This document shows positions 1-12,761 of a stretch of DNA of 64,000 bases, piece after piece. Made by a program: the position numbers and the translations under genes. The DNA is from Mycolicibacterium sp. S2-37 (GTDB taxonomy: Bacteria; Actinomycetota; Actinomycetes; Mycobacteriales; Mycobacteriaceae), in the NCBI RefSeq assembly GCF_017352375.1, contig NZ_JAFEVR010000003.1, positions 180,078-244,077 on the forward strand. Reading direction: 5' to 3'. Within the stretch, counting starts at the first letter, position 1. Each line of letters begins with the position of its first letter. The notes under the pieces were generated by a model. The model made no database searches. It was not told the DNA's origin and saw only the letters and a list, made by a program, of their open reading frames with translations.

Positions 1-56
1 CCATCTCGGCGCCCGGGTCGCCCTTGCCGCTGCCCAGATGGCGGCCGGCCGGCGCG

Positions 57-1436
57 CTATTGCAGAGGCTTCAGGTCCTGCAGCATCGTCGGAACGAGTT
101 CACTGACCGTCGGGTGAATGTGCATGGTGCGGGAGATGGCGGTGTATGGGAGCTTCGCCGTCATCACATCGAGGATGTCCTGGACCACTTCGTCACCACC
201 GACGCCCAGGATCGCCGCCCCGAGGATCTCCTCGGTCTCGGCGTCGACGACCACCTTCATGAACCCCTGCGTCTCGCCCTTCTCCACGGCGCGGCCGACA
301 CGCGTCATCGGACGCGTGCCCACCAACGCCTTTCGGCCCGACTTGCGTACCTGGTCGACCGTCATGCCTGCACGCCCGAGGGGCGGGTCGATGTAGAGCG
401 CGTAGGTGGTGATGCGGTCGCTGACGCGTCGCGGATCGTCGTCGAGGAGGTTGGCGGCCACGATCTCGAAGTCGTTGTAGGACGTATGGGTGAACGCGCC
501 CTTGCCGTTGCAGTCCCCCATTGCCCAGATGTGCTCGACGCTGGTGCGCAAGTGGTCGTCGACGACGATGTTGCCCCGTTCGTCGGTCTGCACACCCGCG
601 TTCTCCAAACCGAGGTCGTCGGTGTTGGGCCGCCTGCCGACCGCGAGAAGCAGATGACTGCCCGTCACCGCTTCCGCACCCGCTGAGGGGACGACCTCGA
701 ATCCGTCGTCACGCCTGGTGAACCGGAGGTCGGCGGCGCCGACGATGATGTCGATGCCCTCGTTGCGCAGGATGTCGGTGATCGCGGCGGAGACGTCCTC
801 GTCCTCCCGCGACGTCAGCCGGGGCCCGTGTTCGATCACGGTGACCCGCGCGCCGAAGCGGCGGTACATCTGTGCGAACTCCAACGCGATGTAGCTGCCG
901 CCGATGACCACCAGGTGTTCGGGCACGACGTCGAGATCGAGGATGCTGACGTTGGTCAGGTAGTCGATCTGATCGAGTCCGGGCAAATCGGGCACCACCG
1001 CCCGGCCGCCGACGTTGAGGTAGATCCGTTCGGCTCGCAACAGCTGATCGCCGACACGCACGGTGTGCGGATCCTCGAAACGGGCATGGCCCCGGATGAA
1101 CGTGCATCCCTGCATGCCCTCGAGCCACGACTCGACGCCGTGCCGGTCGTCGAGCATGATTTTGTCCTTGCGCGCCTTGACCTTTGCCATGTCGACGGTC
1201 ACCTCGCCGGTGCCGATCCCGTATTCGGCGCCGCGACGGGCCAGATGGGCGGCATGTGCACTGGCGACCAGCGTCTTGGTCGGGATACAGCCGTAGTTCA
1301 CGCAGGTGCCGCCGACCAGTTTGCGTTCGATGACCGCCACGGTCTGACCGGCCTCGGTCAGCCGCCCCGCGAGTGGCGGCCCGGCCTGGCCGGCCCCGAT
1401 GATGATTGCGTCGTAATCAGTTGGGTCCGTAGTCAT
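57..1436 (-). CDS. FAD-dependent pyridine nucleotide-disulfide oxidoreductase (mercuric reductase-like)
   Basis: 459 aa class I flavoprotein disulfide reductase. An FAD-binding GAGQAG motif lies near residues 14-19, followed by the redox pair C45/C50 in GGTCVNYGCIPTK. A second nucleotide-binding fold with GGSYIALE is in the middle, the FAD-contacting AMGDCNG follows, and a C-terminal dimerisation domain ends in the HIHPTVSEL motif that supplies the His-Glu pair. The length is usual for the family. It lacks the N-terminal heavy-metal domain and C-terminal Cys pair of true MerA, so mercury reduction is not supported; the substrate is unknown. The upstream DUF4126 gene ends one base before this ATG, so the two are probably co-transcribed and translationally coupled. 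Confidence 0.85.
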   Translation of the reverse strand: MTTDPTDYDAIIIGAGQAGPPLAGRLTEAGQTVAVIERKLVGGTCVNYGCIPTKTLVASAHAAHLARRGAEYGIGTGEVTVDMAKVKARKDKIMLDDRHGVESWLEGMQGCTFIRGHARFEDPHTVRVGDQLLRAERIYLNVGGRAVVPDLPGLDQIDYLTNVSILDLDVVPEHLVVIGGSYIALEFAQMYRRFGARVTVIEHGPRLTSREDEDVSAAITDILRNEGIDIIVGAADLRFTRRDDGFEVVPSAGAEAVTGSHLLLAVGRRPNTDDLGLENAGVQTDERGNIVVDDHLRTSVEHIWAMGDCNGKGAFTHTSYNDFEIVAANLLDDDPRRVSDRITTYALYIDPPLGRAGMTVDQVRKSGRKALVGTRPMTRVGRAVEKGETQGFMKVVVDAETEEILGAAILGVGGDEVVQDILDVMTAKLPYTAISRTMHIHPTVSELVPTMLQDLKPLQ

Positions 1437-1437
1437 G

Positions 1438-1920
1438 TCAGATGACCGTGGCCAGCCAGACGATCACGAAACCGCCGACCACCGCGATGCCATCCTCGAG
1501 CAGGGCGATCGGCAGGTCACGACCACCGTTGCGGGCGACAAGACGTTTGCGGACCTCGTACCCGCCGAGCGTGCCGAGCACCGCACCGATGACCCCGGCG
1601 CCGAGTCCGCCGATCGTGTAACCGAACGCGGTGCCGATGACCGCGCCGGAGAAACCACCGGTGACCAGCCGCGCGCCGAACTGCATCGCCGTCTTGCGGC
1701 TGGGCGTCTTGGGCAACTGGTCGGTGACCAGTTCGCCGACCAGCAGGATGGTCAGCACGGTGACCGTGATCGGATGGGCCACCCACTGCGCCCACGTGCC
1801 GTCCAGGACGAGCCAGCCCAACATGCCCGCCCAGGCGACGGCCGCCGGAGCGGTGAACGCCCGCAGGCCGGCGACCACGCCGATCAGGAGGGCCAGCAGC
1901 AGGACAAGGACATGTGTCAT
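1438..1920 (-). CDS. DUF4126 family small membrane protein
   Basis: 160 aa, very hydrophobic with about four or five predicted membrane segments. The N-terminal stretch reads as a first helix, followed by an AFTAPAAVAW-type segment typical of DUF4126 proteins, then glycine-rich helices. The ATG has a strong GGAGGT ribosome binding site five bases upstream. It lies one base before the oxidoreductase start and probably heads that two-gene unit. No function is known for the family, and nothing here identifies a substrate. Confidence 0.75.
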   Translation of the reverse strand: MTHVLVLLLALLIGVVAGLRAFTAPAAVAWAGMLGWLVLDGTWAQWVAHPITVTVLTILLVGELVTDQLPKTPSRKTAMQFGARLVTGGFSGAVIGTAFGYTIGGLGAGVIGAVLGTLGGYEVRKRLVARNGGRDLPIALLEDGIAVVGGFVIVWLATVI

Positions 1921-1986
1921 CGAGACCTCCGACCGGGGTGAATTCTCCCGGACGCTAGCACGGCTCGCGGCGCGCCACCGGTTGAA

Positions 1987-2838
1987 TCACATGCGGCAGA
2001 ACCGGATGTCGGATGCCAGGATGGCCTTGGCGCCGATCGCGGCCAGCTCGTCCATGATGGCGTTGACGTCGCGGCGCGGAACCAGGGCCCGCACCGCCGC
2101 CCAGGCCGGATCAGCCAGCGGCGCGATCGTCGGCGATTCCAGTCCGGGCGTCACCGCCGTCGCACGGTCGAGAAGTTCACGGGGACAGTCATAGTCGAGC
2201 ATCAGGTACTGCTGGCCGAACACCACGCCCTGTACCCGCGCCGCCAGCTGATCACGTCCGGCGGCGTTCGCGTCGTCGGCGCCGTCGCGCTCGATGAGCA
2301 CCGCCTCCGAATCGCACAGCGGCTCTCCGAAGGCGACGAGGTTGTGCAGGCTGAGCGTGCGTCCGGAGCCGACGACGTCGGCGATGGCGTCGGCGACACC
2401 GAGCGCCACCGAGATCTCCACCGCACCGTCCAACCGGATCACCGTCGCGTCGATCCCTCTGGCCGCGAGGTCCTTACGCACCAGATTGGGAAACGCCGTG
2501 GCGATCCGCTTACCCGCCAGATCGTCCGGAGTCCAGTCGGCGCCGGCCGGTGCGGCGTACCGGAAGGTGGAGCCGCCGAAGCCCAGCGCAAGTCGCTCGC
2601 GAACCGGTGCGCCCGATTCGGCGGCCAGGTCGCGGCCGGTGATGCCGAAGTCCAGCTGACCCGATCCGACATAGATCGCAATGTCCTTGGGACGCAGGAA
2701 GAAGAATTCGACGTTGTTGGCCGGGTCCACGACGGTGAGGTCCTTGACGTCGCGGCGACGGCGGTAGCCTGCCTCGGCGAGGATCTCGGCCGCCGACTCG
2801 CTCAGTGCGCCCTTGTTGGGAACCGCTACGCGCAACAT
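1987..2838 (-). CDS. hisG: ATP phosphoribosyltransferase (histidine step 1)
   Basis: 283 aa, long-form HisG. It joins ATP and PRPP to make phosphoribosyl-ATP, the committed and feedback-controlled step of histidine synthesis. The start at [10 protein letters not shown] matches the mycobacterial protein; the open frame extends further upstream but only through hisE in another frame. Visible are the PRPP-binding region ([20 protein letters not shown]) and a C-terminal ACT-like regulatory domain (about residues 205-283) ending in SDIRFCRM. It follows hisE by five bases. These two his genes are separate from the main his operon at 46-52 kb, as is usual in mycobacteria. Confidence 0.95.
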   Translation of the reverse strand: MLRVAVPNKGALSESAAEILAEAGYRRRRDVKDLTVVDPANNVEFFFLRPKDIAIYVGSGQLDFGITGRDLAAESGAPVRERLALGFGGSTFRYAAPAGADWTPDDLAGKRIATAFPNLVRKDLAARGIDATVIRLDGAVEISVALGVADAIADVVGSGRTLSLHNLVAFGEPLCDSEAVLIERDGADDANAAGRDQLAARVQGVVFGQQYLMLDYDCPRELLDRATAVTPGLESPTIAPLADPAWAAVRALVPRRDVNAIMDELAAIGAKAILASDIRFCRM

Positions 2839-2843
2839 GCCGG

Positions 2844-3125
2844 TCACAGCTTCCGGTAGACGTCGTCGAGGGTCAGACCGCGCGCGATCATCAGCACCTG
2901 CGTCCAGTACAGGAGTTGGCTGACCTCGTCGGCCAGGGCGTCGTCGCTCTCGTGTTCGGCAGCCAGCCACACCTCGCCGGCCTCCTCGAGGATCTTCTTG
3001 CCCAGGCCGTGCACGCCGCCGTCGAGGGCCGCTACGGTGCCGCTGCCCTCCGGCCGGGTGCGGGCCCGCTCGGTCAGCTCGTCGAACAGCGCGTCGAAGG
3101 TCTTCACGGACGGCCATTCTCCCAC
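2844..3125 (-). CDS. hisE: Phosphoribosyl-ATP pyrophosphohydrolase
   Basis: 93 aa, all-alpha MazG-like fold. It hydrolyses phosphoribosyl-ATP to phosphoribosyl-AMP, histidine step 2. The metal-binding acidic helices are visible in [17 protein letters not shown] and [13 protein letters not shown]. Length and C-terminus ([10 protein letters not shown]) match mycobacterial HisE. The start is a GTG at 3123-3125; an internal GTG seven codons in is an alternative and would leave the fold intact. It sits 22 bases after glcP and five bases before hisG, so glcP-hisE-hisG may share a transcript. Confidence 0.93.
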   Translation of the reverse strand: MGEWPSVKTFDALFDELTERARTRPEGSGTVAALDGGVHGLGKKILEEAGEVWLAAEHESDDALADEVSQLLYWTQVLMIARGLTLDDVYRKL

Positions 3126-3147
3126 GGCGGGGCGGCCGCCCCGGACC

Positions 3148-4629
3148 TCAGCCCTCCTTGGTGGCCGTCGGTGCGGCGTCGCTCTTCAGGATGCTGCCGT
3201 GCATGTCCTCCAGGGACACGCCCTTGGTCTCCATCACCCACCGCCAGACGAACAGGCCGGACAGGATCGCGCACAGCCCGTAGAAGCCGTAGGCCAAGCC
3301 CAGATGCTCGCGCAGACCGGGGAACGTGACCGTAATCAGCCAGTTCGCCGCCCACTGTCCGGCGGCGGCCAGGCCCAGCGCGGCGGCCCGGATGCGGTTG
3401 GGGAACATCTCGCCGAGCAGCACCCAGACCACCGGGCCCCAGGACATACCGAAGGCAACGACGAACAGGTTCGCGGCGATGAGCGCGATCACACCGGAGG
3501 CGCCCGGCAGGCTGGGCGTCCCATCCGGGTTCACCGTGGCGTTGGCGAAGATGACCGACATGGTGATCAGCGTGACCGCCATACCGGACGAGCCGATGAG
3601 CAGCAGCGGTTTGCGGCCGATCTTGTCGATCAGCGCGATCGCGATCAGGGTGGTGAGCACGTTGATGACCGACGTGATGACCGTGTAGATCGCCGACTCG
3701 TCGGCACTGAACCCGACCGCCTGCCACAGCACGTTGCTGTAGTAGAAGATCACGTTGATACCCACGAACTGCTGGAAGATCGACAGGCCGAGACCGACCC
3801 AGACGATGCCGTAGATTCCGCCCGTGGGCTTGCGCATGTCCCGCCAGGACGGCTTGTCCTCACGTTCCAGCGTCTCGCGGATCCGTGTGATGGTGATCTC
3901 GAGGTTCTTCTGGCCCAGCAGCATGTTGAGCACCCGGCGGGCTTCCGGGATTTTGTGGCTGGCAACGAGATAGCGCGGTGATTCCGGGATGGTGAAGGCC
4001 AGTGATCCGTAGAGCACCGCGGGCACGGCCATGGCCAGGAACATCCAGCGCCAGGCATCGAGGCCCAACCACAGCGGCTCGTTCGGCCCACCCGCAGCCC
4101 ACTGGAGCAGCCAATTGACCACGAAGGACAGGAAGATGCCGGAGACGATGGCCAACTGCTGCAGCGAACCCAGCCGGCCGCGGATGCCCGGCGGCGAGGT
4201 CTCGGCGATGTAGGCGGGAGCGATGACCGAGGCCACCCCGACGCCGATGCCGCCGACGATCCGAAAGATCACCACCCACAGCACGTCCGGCGCCAGACCG
4301 GTGCCGAAAGCGCTGACGAGGAAGAGCACGGCGGCGATCTTCATCACCGCGATGCGGCCGATCCGGTCGGCGATGCGCCCCGCGGTCATGGCGCCTGCGG
4401 CGGCGCCGAGCAGTGCGGAGGCGACGGCGAAACCGAGCTCGGCGTTGCCGATACCGAAGTCCTCCTGGATGGAGTCCACCGCGCCGTTGATCACCGCGCT
4501 GTCGTAGCCGAAGAGCAGGCCGCCCAGCGCGGCGACCGATGCAATACGGACAGCGGTCTTGCCTGACGAGAAGTCCCCGTCGCTGACGGGTAGGTCGTCA
4601 CCTACCGGAGCACCACCCTGACCAGCCAT
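3148..4629 (-). CDS. glcP: MFS sugar porter, likely glucose permease GlcP
   Basis: 493 aa, twelve membrane segments, sugar porter family of the major facilitator superfamily. Diagnostic motifs are present: DRIGRI between helices 2 and 3, RGRLGS, PESPRYL before the central loop, QQFVGIN in helix 7, DKIGRKP, and a C-terminal METKG. A glucose permease called GlcP in M. smegmatis lies next to hisE/hisG in the same arrangement, which is why I use the symbol; the specificity itself is inferred. The ATG has a good GGAAAGG site. The promoter just upstream carries a CRP-like palindrome, fitting carbon-source control. Confidence 0.85.
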   Translation of the reverse strand: MAGQGGAPVGDDLPVSDGDFSSGKTAVRIASVAALGGLLFGYDSAVINGAVDSIQEDFGIGNAELGFAVASALLGAAAGAMTAGRIADRIGRIAVMKIAAVLFLVSAFGTGLAPDVLWVVIFRIVGGIGVGVASVIAPAYIAETSPPGIRGRLGSLQQLAIVSGIFLSFVVNWLLQWAAGGPNEPLWLGLDAWRWMFLAMAVPAVLYGSLAFTIPESPRYLVASHKIPEARRVLNMLLGQKNLEITITRIRETLEREDKPSWRDMRKPTGGIYGIVWVGLGLSIFQQFVGINVIFYYSNVLWQAVGFSADESAIYTVITSVINVLTTLIAIALIDKIGRKPLLLIGSSGMAVTLITMSVIFANATVNPDGTPSLPGASGVIALIAANLFVVAFGMSWGPVVWVLLGEMFPNRIRAAALGLAAAGQWAANWLITVTFPGLREHLGLAYGFYGLCAILSGLFVWRWVMETKGVSLEDMHGSILKSDAAPTATKEG

Positions 4630-4646
4630 GGGACGTCCTTTCCGCG

Positions 4647-4675
4647 CAACTATGCGTGACCGGAATCACATTCAA
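4647..4675 (-). promoter_or_regulatory. glcP promoter with CRP-like palindrome
   Basis: On the minus strand a TTGAAT (4670-4675) and a TAGTTG (4647-4652) lie 17 bases apart, a plausible sigma-A promoter for glcP. The spacer contains a near-perfect CRP-type site at 4655-4670 (TGTGA-N6-TCACG on the minus strand). A site between -35 and -10 would be expected to repress. Seen directly; the assignment to CRP is inference. Confidence 0.5.
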
Positions 4676-4735
4676 GCACTTCCAGAGTGCGAGTACGCGT
4701 GTTCCCTCAACTGTGTCCCGTAAAACCGGCGCGGC

Positions 4736-5422
4736 TCAGGCCGTCCGTTCGTCCTGTCCGTCGACGACGTCCCGGTGGATCTCCCTCAGGTCATCGACTC
4801 CGAATCCACGCAGCGAACTGACCTGACGGCGCCGCGGGCTCATCGGCACCGGTACGTCGTTGGGTACGACGAGGACCGGGCAACCCGCGCTCTCGGCGGC
4901 CTGGGTACCGGTCGGTGAGTCCTCGACGGCCAGACACCGGCCGGGGTCGACGCCCAGCAGTTGCGCCGCTCTCCGGTAGGGGTCGGGCGCCGGTTTGCCC
5001 TGTGCCACCTCGTCACCGCACACCGTCACCGTGAAGAAGTGCCTGCCGATGCTGTCGAGCGCCTGCTCGGTCAATGCCCGCTGGGTGTTGGTCACCAGCG
5101 CCATCGGAATACCCGCGGACGCAACGTCTTCCAGGAGTTCCCGGGCTCCGTCACACCAGGGCAGGCCCTGGGTGGCGAACAGTTCGCCGGTGTACTCGTG
5201 CAGCCAGCGGTCGGATGCGGCCATCGCGGCAGGGTCGAGGTCGAGTCCGAGATCGGCGTAGACGGTACGGATCGTGTTCTCGGCGGAACTACCCACCAGC
5301 GCCGCCCGCAGCTCCGGGCTGATCTCCCCGCCGAGTTCGCGATACAGCGCGGCAAGTGAGACGTCCCAGAGCTTTTCGGAGTCGACGAGCGTGCCGTCCA
5401 TGTCCCACAGCACCGCCTGCAC
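4736..5422 (-). CDS. HAD superfamily phosphatase/phosphomutase-like protein
   Basis: 228 aa HAD hydrolase of the beta-phosphoglucomutase-like subclass. Motif I is WDMDGT with nucleophile D7 and acid/base D9; motif II is the Thr in ALVTNT (about residue 111); motif III the Lys in GKPAPDPY (about 142); motif IV EDSPTG (about 167). The helical cap sits between motif I and II. The start is GTG at 5420-5422. The substrate is not deducible. It is followed by glcP on the same strand after a 106-base gap containing glcP's own promoter. Confidence 0.85.
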   Translation of the reverse strand: MQAVLWDMDGTLVDSEKLWDVSLAALYRELGGEISPELRAALVGSSAENTIRTVYADLGLDLDPAAMAASDRWLHEYTGELFATQGLPWCDGARELLEDVASAGIPMALVTNTQRALTEQALDSIGRHFFTVTVCGDEVAQGKPAPDPYRRAAQLLGVDPGRCLAVEDSPTGTQAAESAGCPVLVVPNDVPVPMSPRRRQVSSLRGFGVDDLREIHRDVVDGQDERTA

Positions 5423-5526
5423 CCGGACATTGTGTCACGGGCCGGCCGTTCACCGCGAAACACGCGGTGAGCGGCCGACGCCGTCGGTCAATCAGCCCGT
5501 CGCACAAACCGTTCGGCGTTTCGGGC

Positions 5527-9294
<3,768 letters not shown>

Positions 9295-9299
9295 GTGCG

Positions 9300-9390
9300 C
9301 TCCTTCCTCAGCGGAAGGCGTCCTTGACTCTGCCGAGCGTGGCGGACACCGGGGCAATGCTCCCCGGCAGCCGTTGCAACGCCTCTCGAC
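9300..9390 (-). promoter_or_regulatory. Candidate SAH riboswitch in the metH leader
   Basis: On the minus strand a P1 arm GTCGAG (9385-9390) is followed directly by a P4 arm AGGCGT (9379-9384), then TGCAA, a P2 hairpin (CGG/CCG plus CCGGGG/CCCCGG, 9343-9373), then CCACG and the P1 partner CTCGGC (9332-9337), then GTCAAGG and the P4 partner ACGCCT (9316-9321). This is the order and much of the conserved sequence of the S-adenosylhomocysteine riboswitch. Next to it CCTTCC pairs with GGAAGG (9302-9318), burying the metH ribosome binding site. P4 and that hairpin compete for the bases 9316-9318, so ligand binding should expose the site and turn metH on. Recognition is by eye. Confidence 0.7.
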
Positions 9391-9397
9391 CTCCGAA

Positions 9398-9403
9398 AGT
9401 CTA
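9398..9403 (-). promoter_or_regulatory. metH -10 element
   Basis: TAGACT on the minus strand fits the mycobacterial TANNNT -10. The predicted transcription start near 9391 falls right at the first base of the riboswitch P1 stem, which supports both calls. No clear -35 is seen. Confidence 0.5.
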
Positions 9404-9597
9404 CGACGTCGCCCGATCGACATCTGGACGCCCAGTTCATCGCCGCGATCCGTCCCGACCCGCGTGGGCTCGGGATGCCCTGCCGACAATGCTGTGGTCA
9501 CCAGGTTAACCAGATCGGAACCGGACCTATTTCGTCCGGACCGGCCGGAAGTCGTCAAGGGGTGGGGCGATGAGGCTCACTGGTCCCCCGCAGGCTT

Positions 9598-9603
9598 TAG
9601 GCT
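9598..9603 (+). promoter_or_regulatory. PAC2 gene leaderless promoter (-10)
   Basis: TAGGCT ends six bases before the GTG start at 9610, the spacing expected for a leaderless transcript. The rest of 9404-9597 shows no gene or recognisable motif. Confidence 0.45.
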
Positions 9604-9609
9604 GGCTTC

Positions 9610-10500
9610 GTGACCCCGCCGAATACACCGGGACCGAAGGGACCTGAGCTACCCGGACTGCACGACGCCATCATCGTCGCCGCGTTCGAAGGGTGGAATG
9701 ACGCCGGGGACGCGGCCAGCGATGCACTCGAGCACCTCGACGCCATCTGGGAGGCCGAGACGATCGTCGAGATCGATGACGAGAGCTACTACGACTACCA
9801 GGTCAATCGGCCCCAGATCCGCCAGATCGACGGTGTGACCCGCGAGCTGGTGTGGCCGTCGATGCGGATCTCCCACTGCCGGCCGCCGGGCGCCGACCGC
9901 GACATCGTGCTGATGCACGGGGTCGAGCCCAACATGCGCTGGCGGACGTTCTGCGCGGAGTTGCTCACCATCGCCGACAAGCTCGACGTGCAGACCGTGG
10001 TCATCCTGGGTGCGCTGCTGGCCGACACGCCCCACACCCGGCCGGTGCCGGTGTCGGGCGCTGCGTACTCGTCGGAGTCGGCGAAGTTCTTCGGCCTGGA
10101 GGAGACCCGCTATGAGGGCCCGACCGGGATCGCCGGGGTCTTCCAGGACGCGTGCGTACAGGCCGGGATTCCGGCGGTGACGTTCTGGGCCGCCGTGCCG
10201 CACTACGTGTCCCAGCCACCCAACCCCAAGGCGACGGTGGCACTGCTGCGCCGTGTCGAGGACGTGCTCGATATCGAGGTCCCGCTGGCCGATCTGCCCG
10301 CGCAGGCCGAGGAGTGGGAGGAGGCGGTGACCGAGATGACCTCAGAGGACGAGGAGATCGCCGAATACGTGACCTCCCTCGAGCAGCGCGGCGACGCCGA
10401 GGTCGACATGTCCGACGCGCTCGGAAAGATCGACGGGGACGCCCTGGCCGCGGAGTTCGAGCGTTACCTGCGCCGCCGCGGCCCCGGCTTCAAGGGTTAG
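9610..10500 (+). CDS. PAC2 family protein
   Basis: 296 aa, homologous to Rv2125-type actinobacterial proteins of the PAC2 (proteasome assembly chaperone 2) family. Conserved segments include AAFEGWNDAGDAA near residues 24-36, the central VVILGALLADTPHTRPV, and YEGPTGIAGVF. The C-terminal 70 residues are acidic and helical. Actinobacteria have a 20S proteasome, but a role of this protein in proteasome assembly is not shown. The start is GTG with a -10 element six bases away. It is transcribed alone, divergent from metH and convergent with the SDR gene. Confidence 0.85.
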   Translation: MTPPNTPGPKGPELPGLHDAIIVAAFEGWNDAGDAASDALEHLDAIWEAETIVEIDDESYYDYQVNRPQIRQIDGVTRELVWPSMRISHCRPPGADRDIVLMHGVEPNMRWRTFCAELLTIADKLDVQTVVILGALLADTPHTRPVPVSGAAYSSESAKFFGLEETRYEGPTGIAGVFQDACVQAGIPAVTFWAAVPHYVSQPPNPKATVALLRRVEDVLDIEVPLADLPAQAEEWEEAVTEMTSEDEEIAEYVTSLEQRGDAEVDMSDALGKIDGDALAAEFERYLRRRGPGFKG

Positions 10501-10537
10501 TCCGCACCGCCTCAACCGACGGCGACCAGTCGGCGGA

Positions 10538-11413
10538 TCACTTCTGGTGGCCGTGGGTGCGGGACCCGAGCGACCGTTTCAGCGCGGTGACCTCCGCATC
10601 CATCTGCGGCAGGATCTCCGGAACGTGGCGCAGCACCGACGCCTGGCCGATCCGGGTGGTCAACAGCGGTTTCGCCCAGCGAATCAGGCCCACCCAGCCG
10701 GGGCAGTAGATCCGCTCGCGGCGCCGCTCGATGCCTTTGACGAACACTTCGCCGCACTTGTCGACCGAGGTGGTCTTGCTCAGCGGACCCGGCAGGGTCT
10801 CGAGCATCCTGCGGAAACTCGGGAGGTCGGCTTTGGTGTCCTGCACCAGGGGCGTGTCGATCCAGGACATGTGCGCGACGCCGACGGTGACGCCGCGGTG
10901 GGCCACCTCGAGGCGCAGTGCGTTCGCGAAGTGCTCGACGCCGGCTTTCGATGCGTCGTAGGGCGCCATACCGGGGGCGGCGGCGAACGCGGCCAGCGAG
11001 GACACCACGAGCACGTAGCCCTTGCGCTCGATGAGTGACGGCAGGGTCGCCCGGACGGTGTTGAAGACGCCGACGACGTTGACGTCGAGGACGCGCCGGA
11101 AGGCGTCCGGATCGACCACCAGTACCGAGCCGTAGCTGGCGATGCCCGCGTTGGCGATCACGATGTCGATGCCGCCGAAGCGCTTCACCGCCTCGTCGGC
11201 GACCGCCTGCATGTCCGCGAGATGGCACACGTCGGCGACGCCGGTGAGTACGCGATCCGCCCCGAGGGCGTTCTCCAGCTCCTTGAGCGGCGTCTCGTCG
11301 ACGTCGGTCAGGACGAGCTTGGCGCCCTTGGCGTGCAGCCGGCGGGCCAGTTCCTCTCCGACACCGCGTGCCCCGCCGGTGATGAACACCACTTTCCCGC
11401 GTACCGAAGTCAT
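10538..11413 (-). CDS. Short-chain dehydrogenase/reductase
   Basis: 291 aa classical SDR. The cofactor motif TGGARGVG is at about residues 13-20, NAG at about 89, the catalytic Ser in VVSSLAAF and Tyr/Lys in YDASK. The C-terminal extension beyond 250 aa contains a hydrophobic stretch (CPGWVGLIRWAKPLL) that may tether it to membrane, as in related mycobacterial SDRs (Rv2129c type). The substrate is unknown. It follows mshC by nine bases on the same strand and ends tail-to-tail with the PAC2 gene. Confidence 0.85.
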   Translation of the reverse strand: MTSVRGKVVFITGGARGVGEELARRLHAKGAKLVLTDVDETPLKELENALGADRVLTGVADVCHLADMQAVADEAVKRFGGIDIVIANAGIASYGSVLVVDPDAFRRVLDVNVVGVFNTVRATLPSLIERKGYVLVVSSLAAFAAAPGMAPYDASKAGVEHFANALRLEVAHRGVTVGVAHMSWIDTPLVQDTKADLPSFRRMLETLPGPLSKTTSVDKCGEVFVKGIERRRERIYCPGWVGLIRWAKPLLTTRIGQASVLRHVPEILPQMDAEVTALKRSLGSRTHGHQK

Positions 11414-11422
11414 GCGGTGAAA

Positions 11423-12670
11423 TTACTCCACGGCGAGCTGCACGCCGAGCAACGCGTCGATCGCGGCGGCCACGGTGCGCGGCGCCGCTCGGTCGTTTCC
11501 GCCGAATTCGAGCGCCTCGCGGGCCCAGGCATCGAGGGCGACAAGCGCTTTCGGGGTGTCGAGATCATCGGCGAGGTAGGTGCGCACCCGGTTGACGACG
11601 TCGGAGGCGTCAGGTCCGGTCTCCAGCGTGGTGGCGCGCCGCCAGCGCTCCAGGCGCGCCACGGCTTCGGCGAGCATCTCGTCGCTCCAGGACCGGTCCT
11701 GGCGATAGTGCCCTGCCAGCAGCCCGAGCCGGATCGCGGACGGATCGACGCCCTCGGCCCGCAGCCGGGACACCAGGACCAGGTTGCCGCGGCTCTTGCT
11801 CATCTTGTGCCCGTCCCAGCCGATCATCCCGGCGTGGACGTAATGCCGGGCGAAGCGGCGCTCCCCGGTCACCGATTCGGCGTGTGCGGCGGAGAACTCG
11901 TGGTGCGGGAACGTCAGGTCACTGCCGCCGCCCTGGATGTCGAGGCCGGTGCCGATGCGGCTGAGCGCGATCGCGGCGCACTCGACGTGCCAACCCGGTC
12001 GGCCCGGGCCGAACGGGGACGGCCAGCTGGGCTCGCCGGGCCGGCGCGCCCGCCACAGCAGTGCGTCGAGTTCGTCGGCCTTGCCGAGCCGGTCCGGGTC
12101 ACCGCCCCGCTCGGCGGACAACCGCAGCATCGTGTCCCGGTCGTATCCGGACTCGTAGCCGAACTGCACCGTCGCATCGGCCCGGAAGTACACGTCGGGA
12201 TATTCGCTGTCGTCGACGATGTACGCCGCGCCCGAGGCGAGCATCTTCTCGACCAGCTCGATCACCTCCGCGATCGCGTCGGTGGCGGCCACGTAGTCGC
12301 GTGGCGGCAACACCCGCAGGGCGGCCATGTCGTCGCGGAACAGGTCGGTCTCACGGTCGCCCAGCTCTCGCCAGTCGATGCCGTCGCGGGCGGCCCGTTC
12401 GAAGAGCGGATCGTCGACGTCGGTGACGTTCTGGACGTAGTGCACGTCGTGGCCGCCGTCCAGCCACACCCGGTACACCAGGTCGAACGCCAGGTAGGTG
12501 GCGGCGTGTCCGAGGTGGGTCGCGTCGTACGGGGTGATGCCGCAGACGTACATGGTGGCGGTCGGACCCGCCGAGACGGGGCGGACCTGCCGATCCGAGC
12601 TGTCGTAGAGGCGCAGCTGTGGCCCGCGGCCCGGCAGCGCCGGGACGTTCGGCGCCGGCCACGATTGCAT
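11423..12670 (-). CDS. mshC: L-cysteine:1D-myo-inositol 2-amino-2-deoxy-alpha-D-glucopyranoside ligase
   Basis: 415 aa. ATP-dependent ligase joining cysteine to GlcN-Ins in mycothiol synthesis, derived from cysteinyl-tRNA synthetase. Class I synthetase motifs are visible: zinc ligand C43 in MYVCGIT, the HIGH-like HLGH at 52-55, and KMSKS near residue 290. It lacks the tRNA anticodon domain, as expected for MshC (about 414 aa) versus CysS. The start MQSW matches the mycobacterial protein; the frame is open 18 codons further but without support. A TAGAGT lies seven bases before the ATG, suggesting its own leaderless transcript as well as read-through from cysQ. Confidence 0.95.
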   Translation of the reverse strand: MQSWPAPNVPALPGRGPQLRLYDSSDRQVRPVSAGPTATMYVCGITPYDATHLGHAATYLAFDLVYRVWLDGGHDVHYVQNVTDVDDPLFERAARDGIDWRELGDRETDLFRDDMAALRVLPPRDYVAATDAIAEVIELVEKMLASGAAYIVDDSEYPDVYFRADATVQFGYESGYDRDTMLRLSAERGGDPDRLGKADELDALLWRARRPGEPSWPSPFGPGRPGWHVECAAIALSRIGTGLDIQGGGSDLTFPHHEFSAAHAESVTGERRFARHYVHAGMIGWDGHKMSKSRGNLVLVSRLRAEGVDPSAIRLGLLAGHYRQDRSWSDEMLAEAVARLERWRRATTLETGPDASDVVNRVRTYLADDLDTPKALVALDAWAREALEFGGNDRAAPRTVAAAIDALLGVQLAVE

Positions 12671-12677
12671 GACGTCG

Positions 12678-12683
12678 ACTCTA
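12678..12683 (-). promoter_or_regulatory. mshC leaderless promoter (-10)
   Basis: TAGAGT on the minus strand followed by seven bases and the mshC ATG. The spacing predicts transcription from the A of ATG. No clear -35. Confidence 0.45.
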
Positions 12684-12761
12684 GGTTGTTCGATCAGGAC
12701 GGCCTCCCGCGGTGTGCAGTCCAAGAATCCGACAATCGCGGACCCGGATCCATTCCCGCCG

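Noticed and set aside
57..1436. Mercuric reductase (MerA)
   Set aside because: Only the general disulfide-reductase motifs are present; the metal-binding N-terminal domain and C-terminal Cys pair are missing.
9295..9558. N-terminal extension of MetH to 1343 residues
   Set aside because: Low-complexity translation over the structured leader; the GTG at 9294 has an ideal ribosome binding site.
9295..9600. Cobalamin riboswitch upstream of metH
   Set aside because: No B12 box or matching conserved core could be found; the leader fits the SAH pattern instead. MetH needs B12, so repression by it would also make little sense.
10501..10537. Intrinsic terminator between PAC2 and SDR genes
   Set aside because: A short CCGAC/GTCGG hairpin is present but weak and lacks a T-run.
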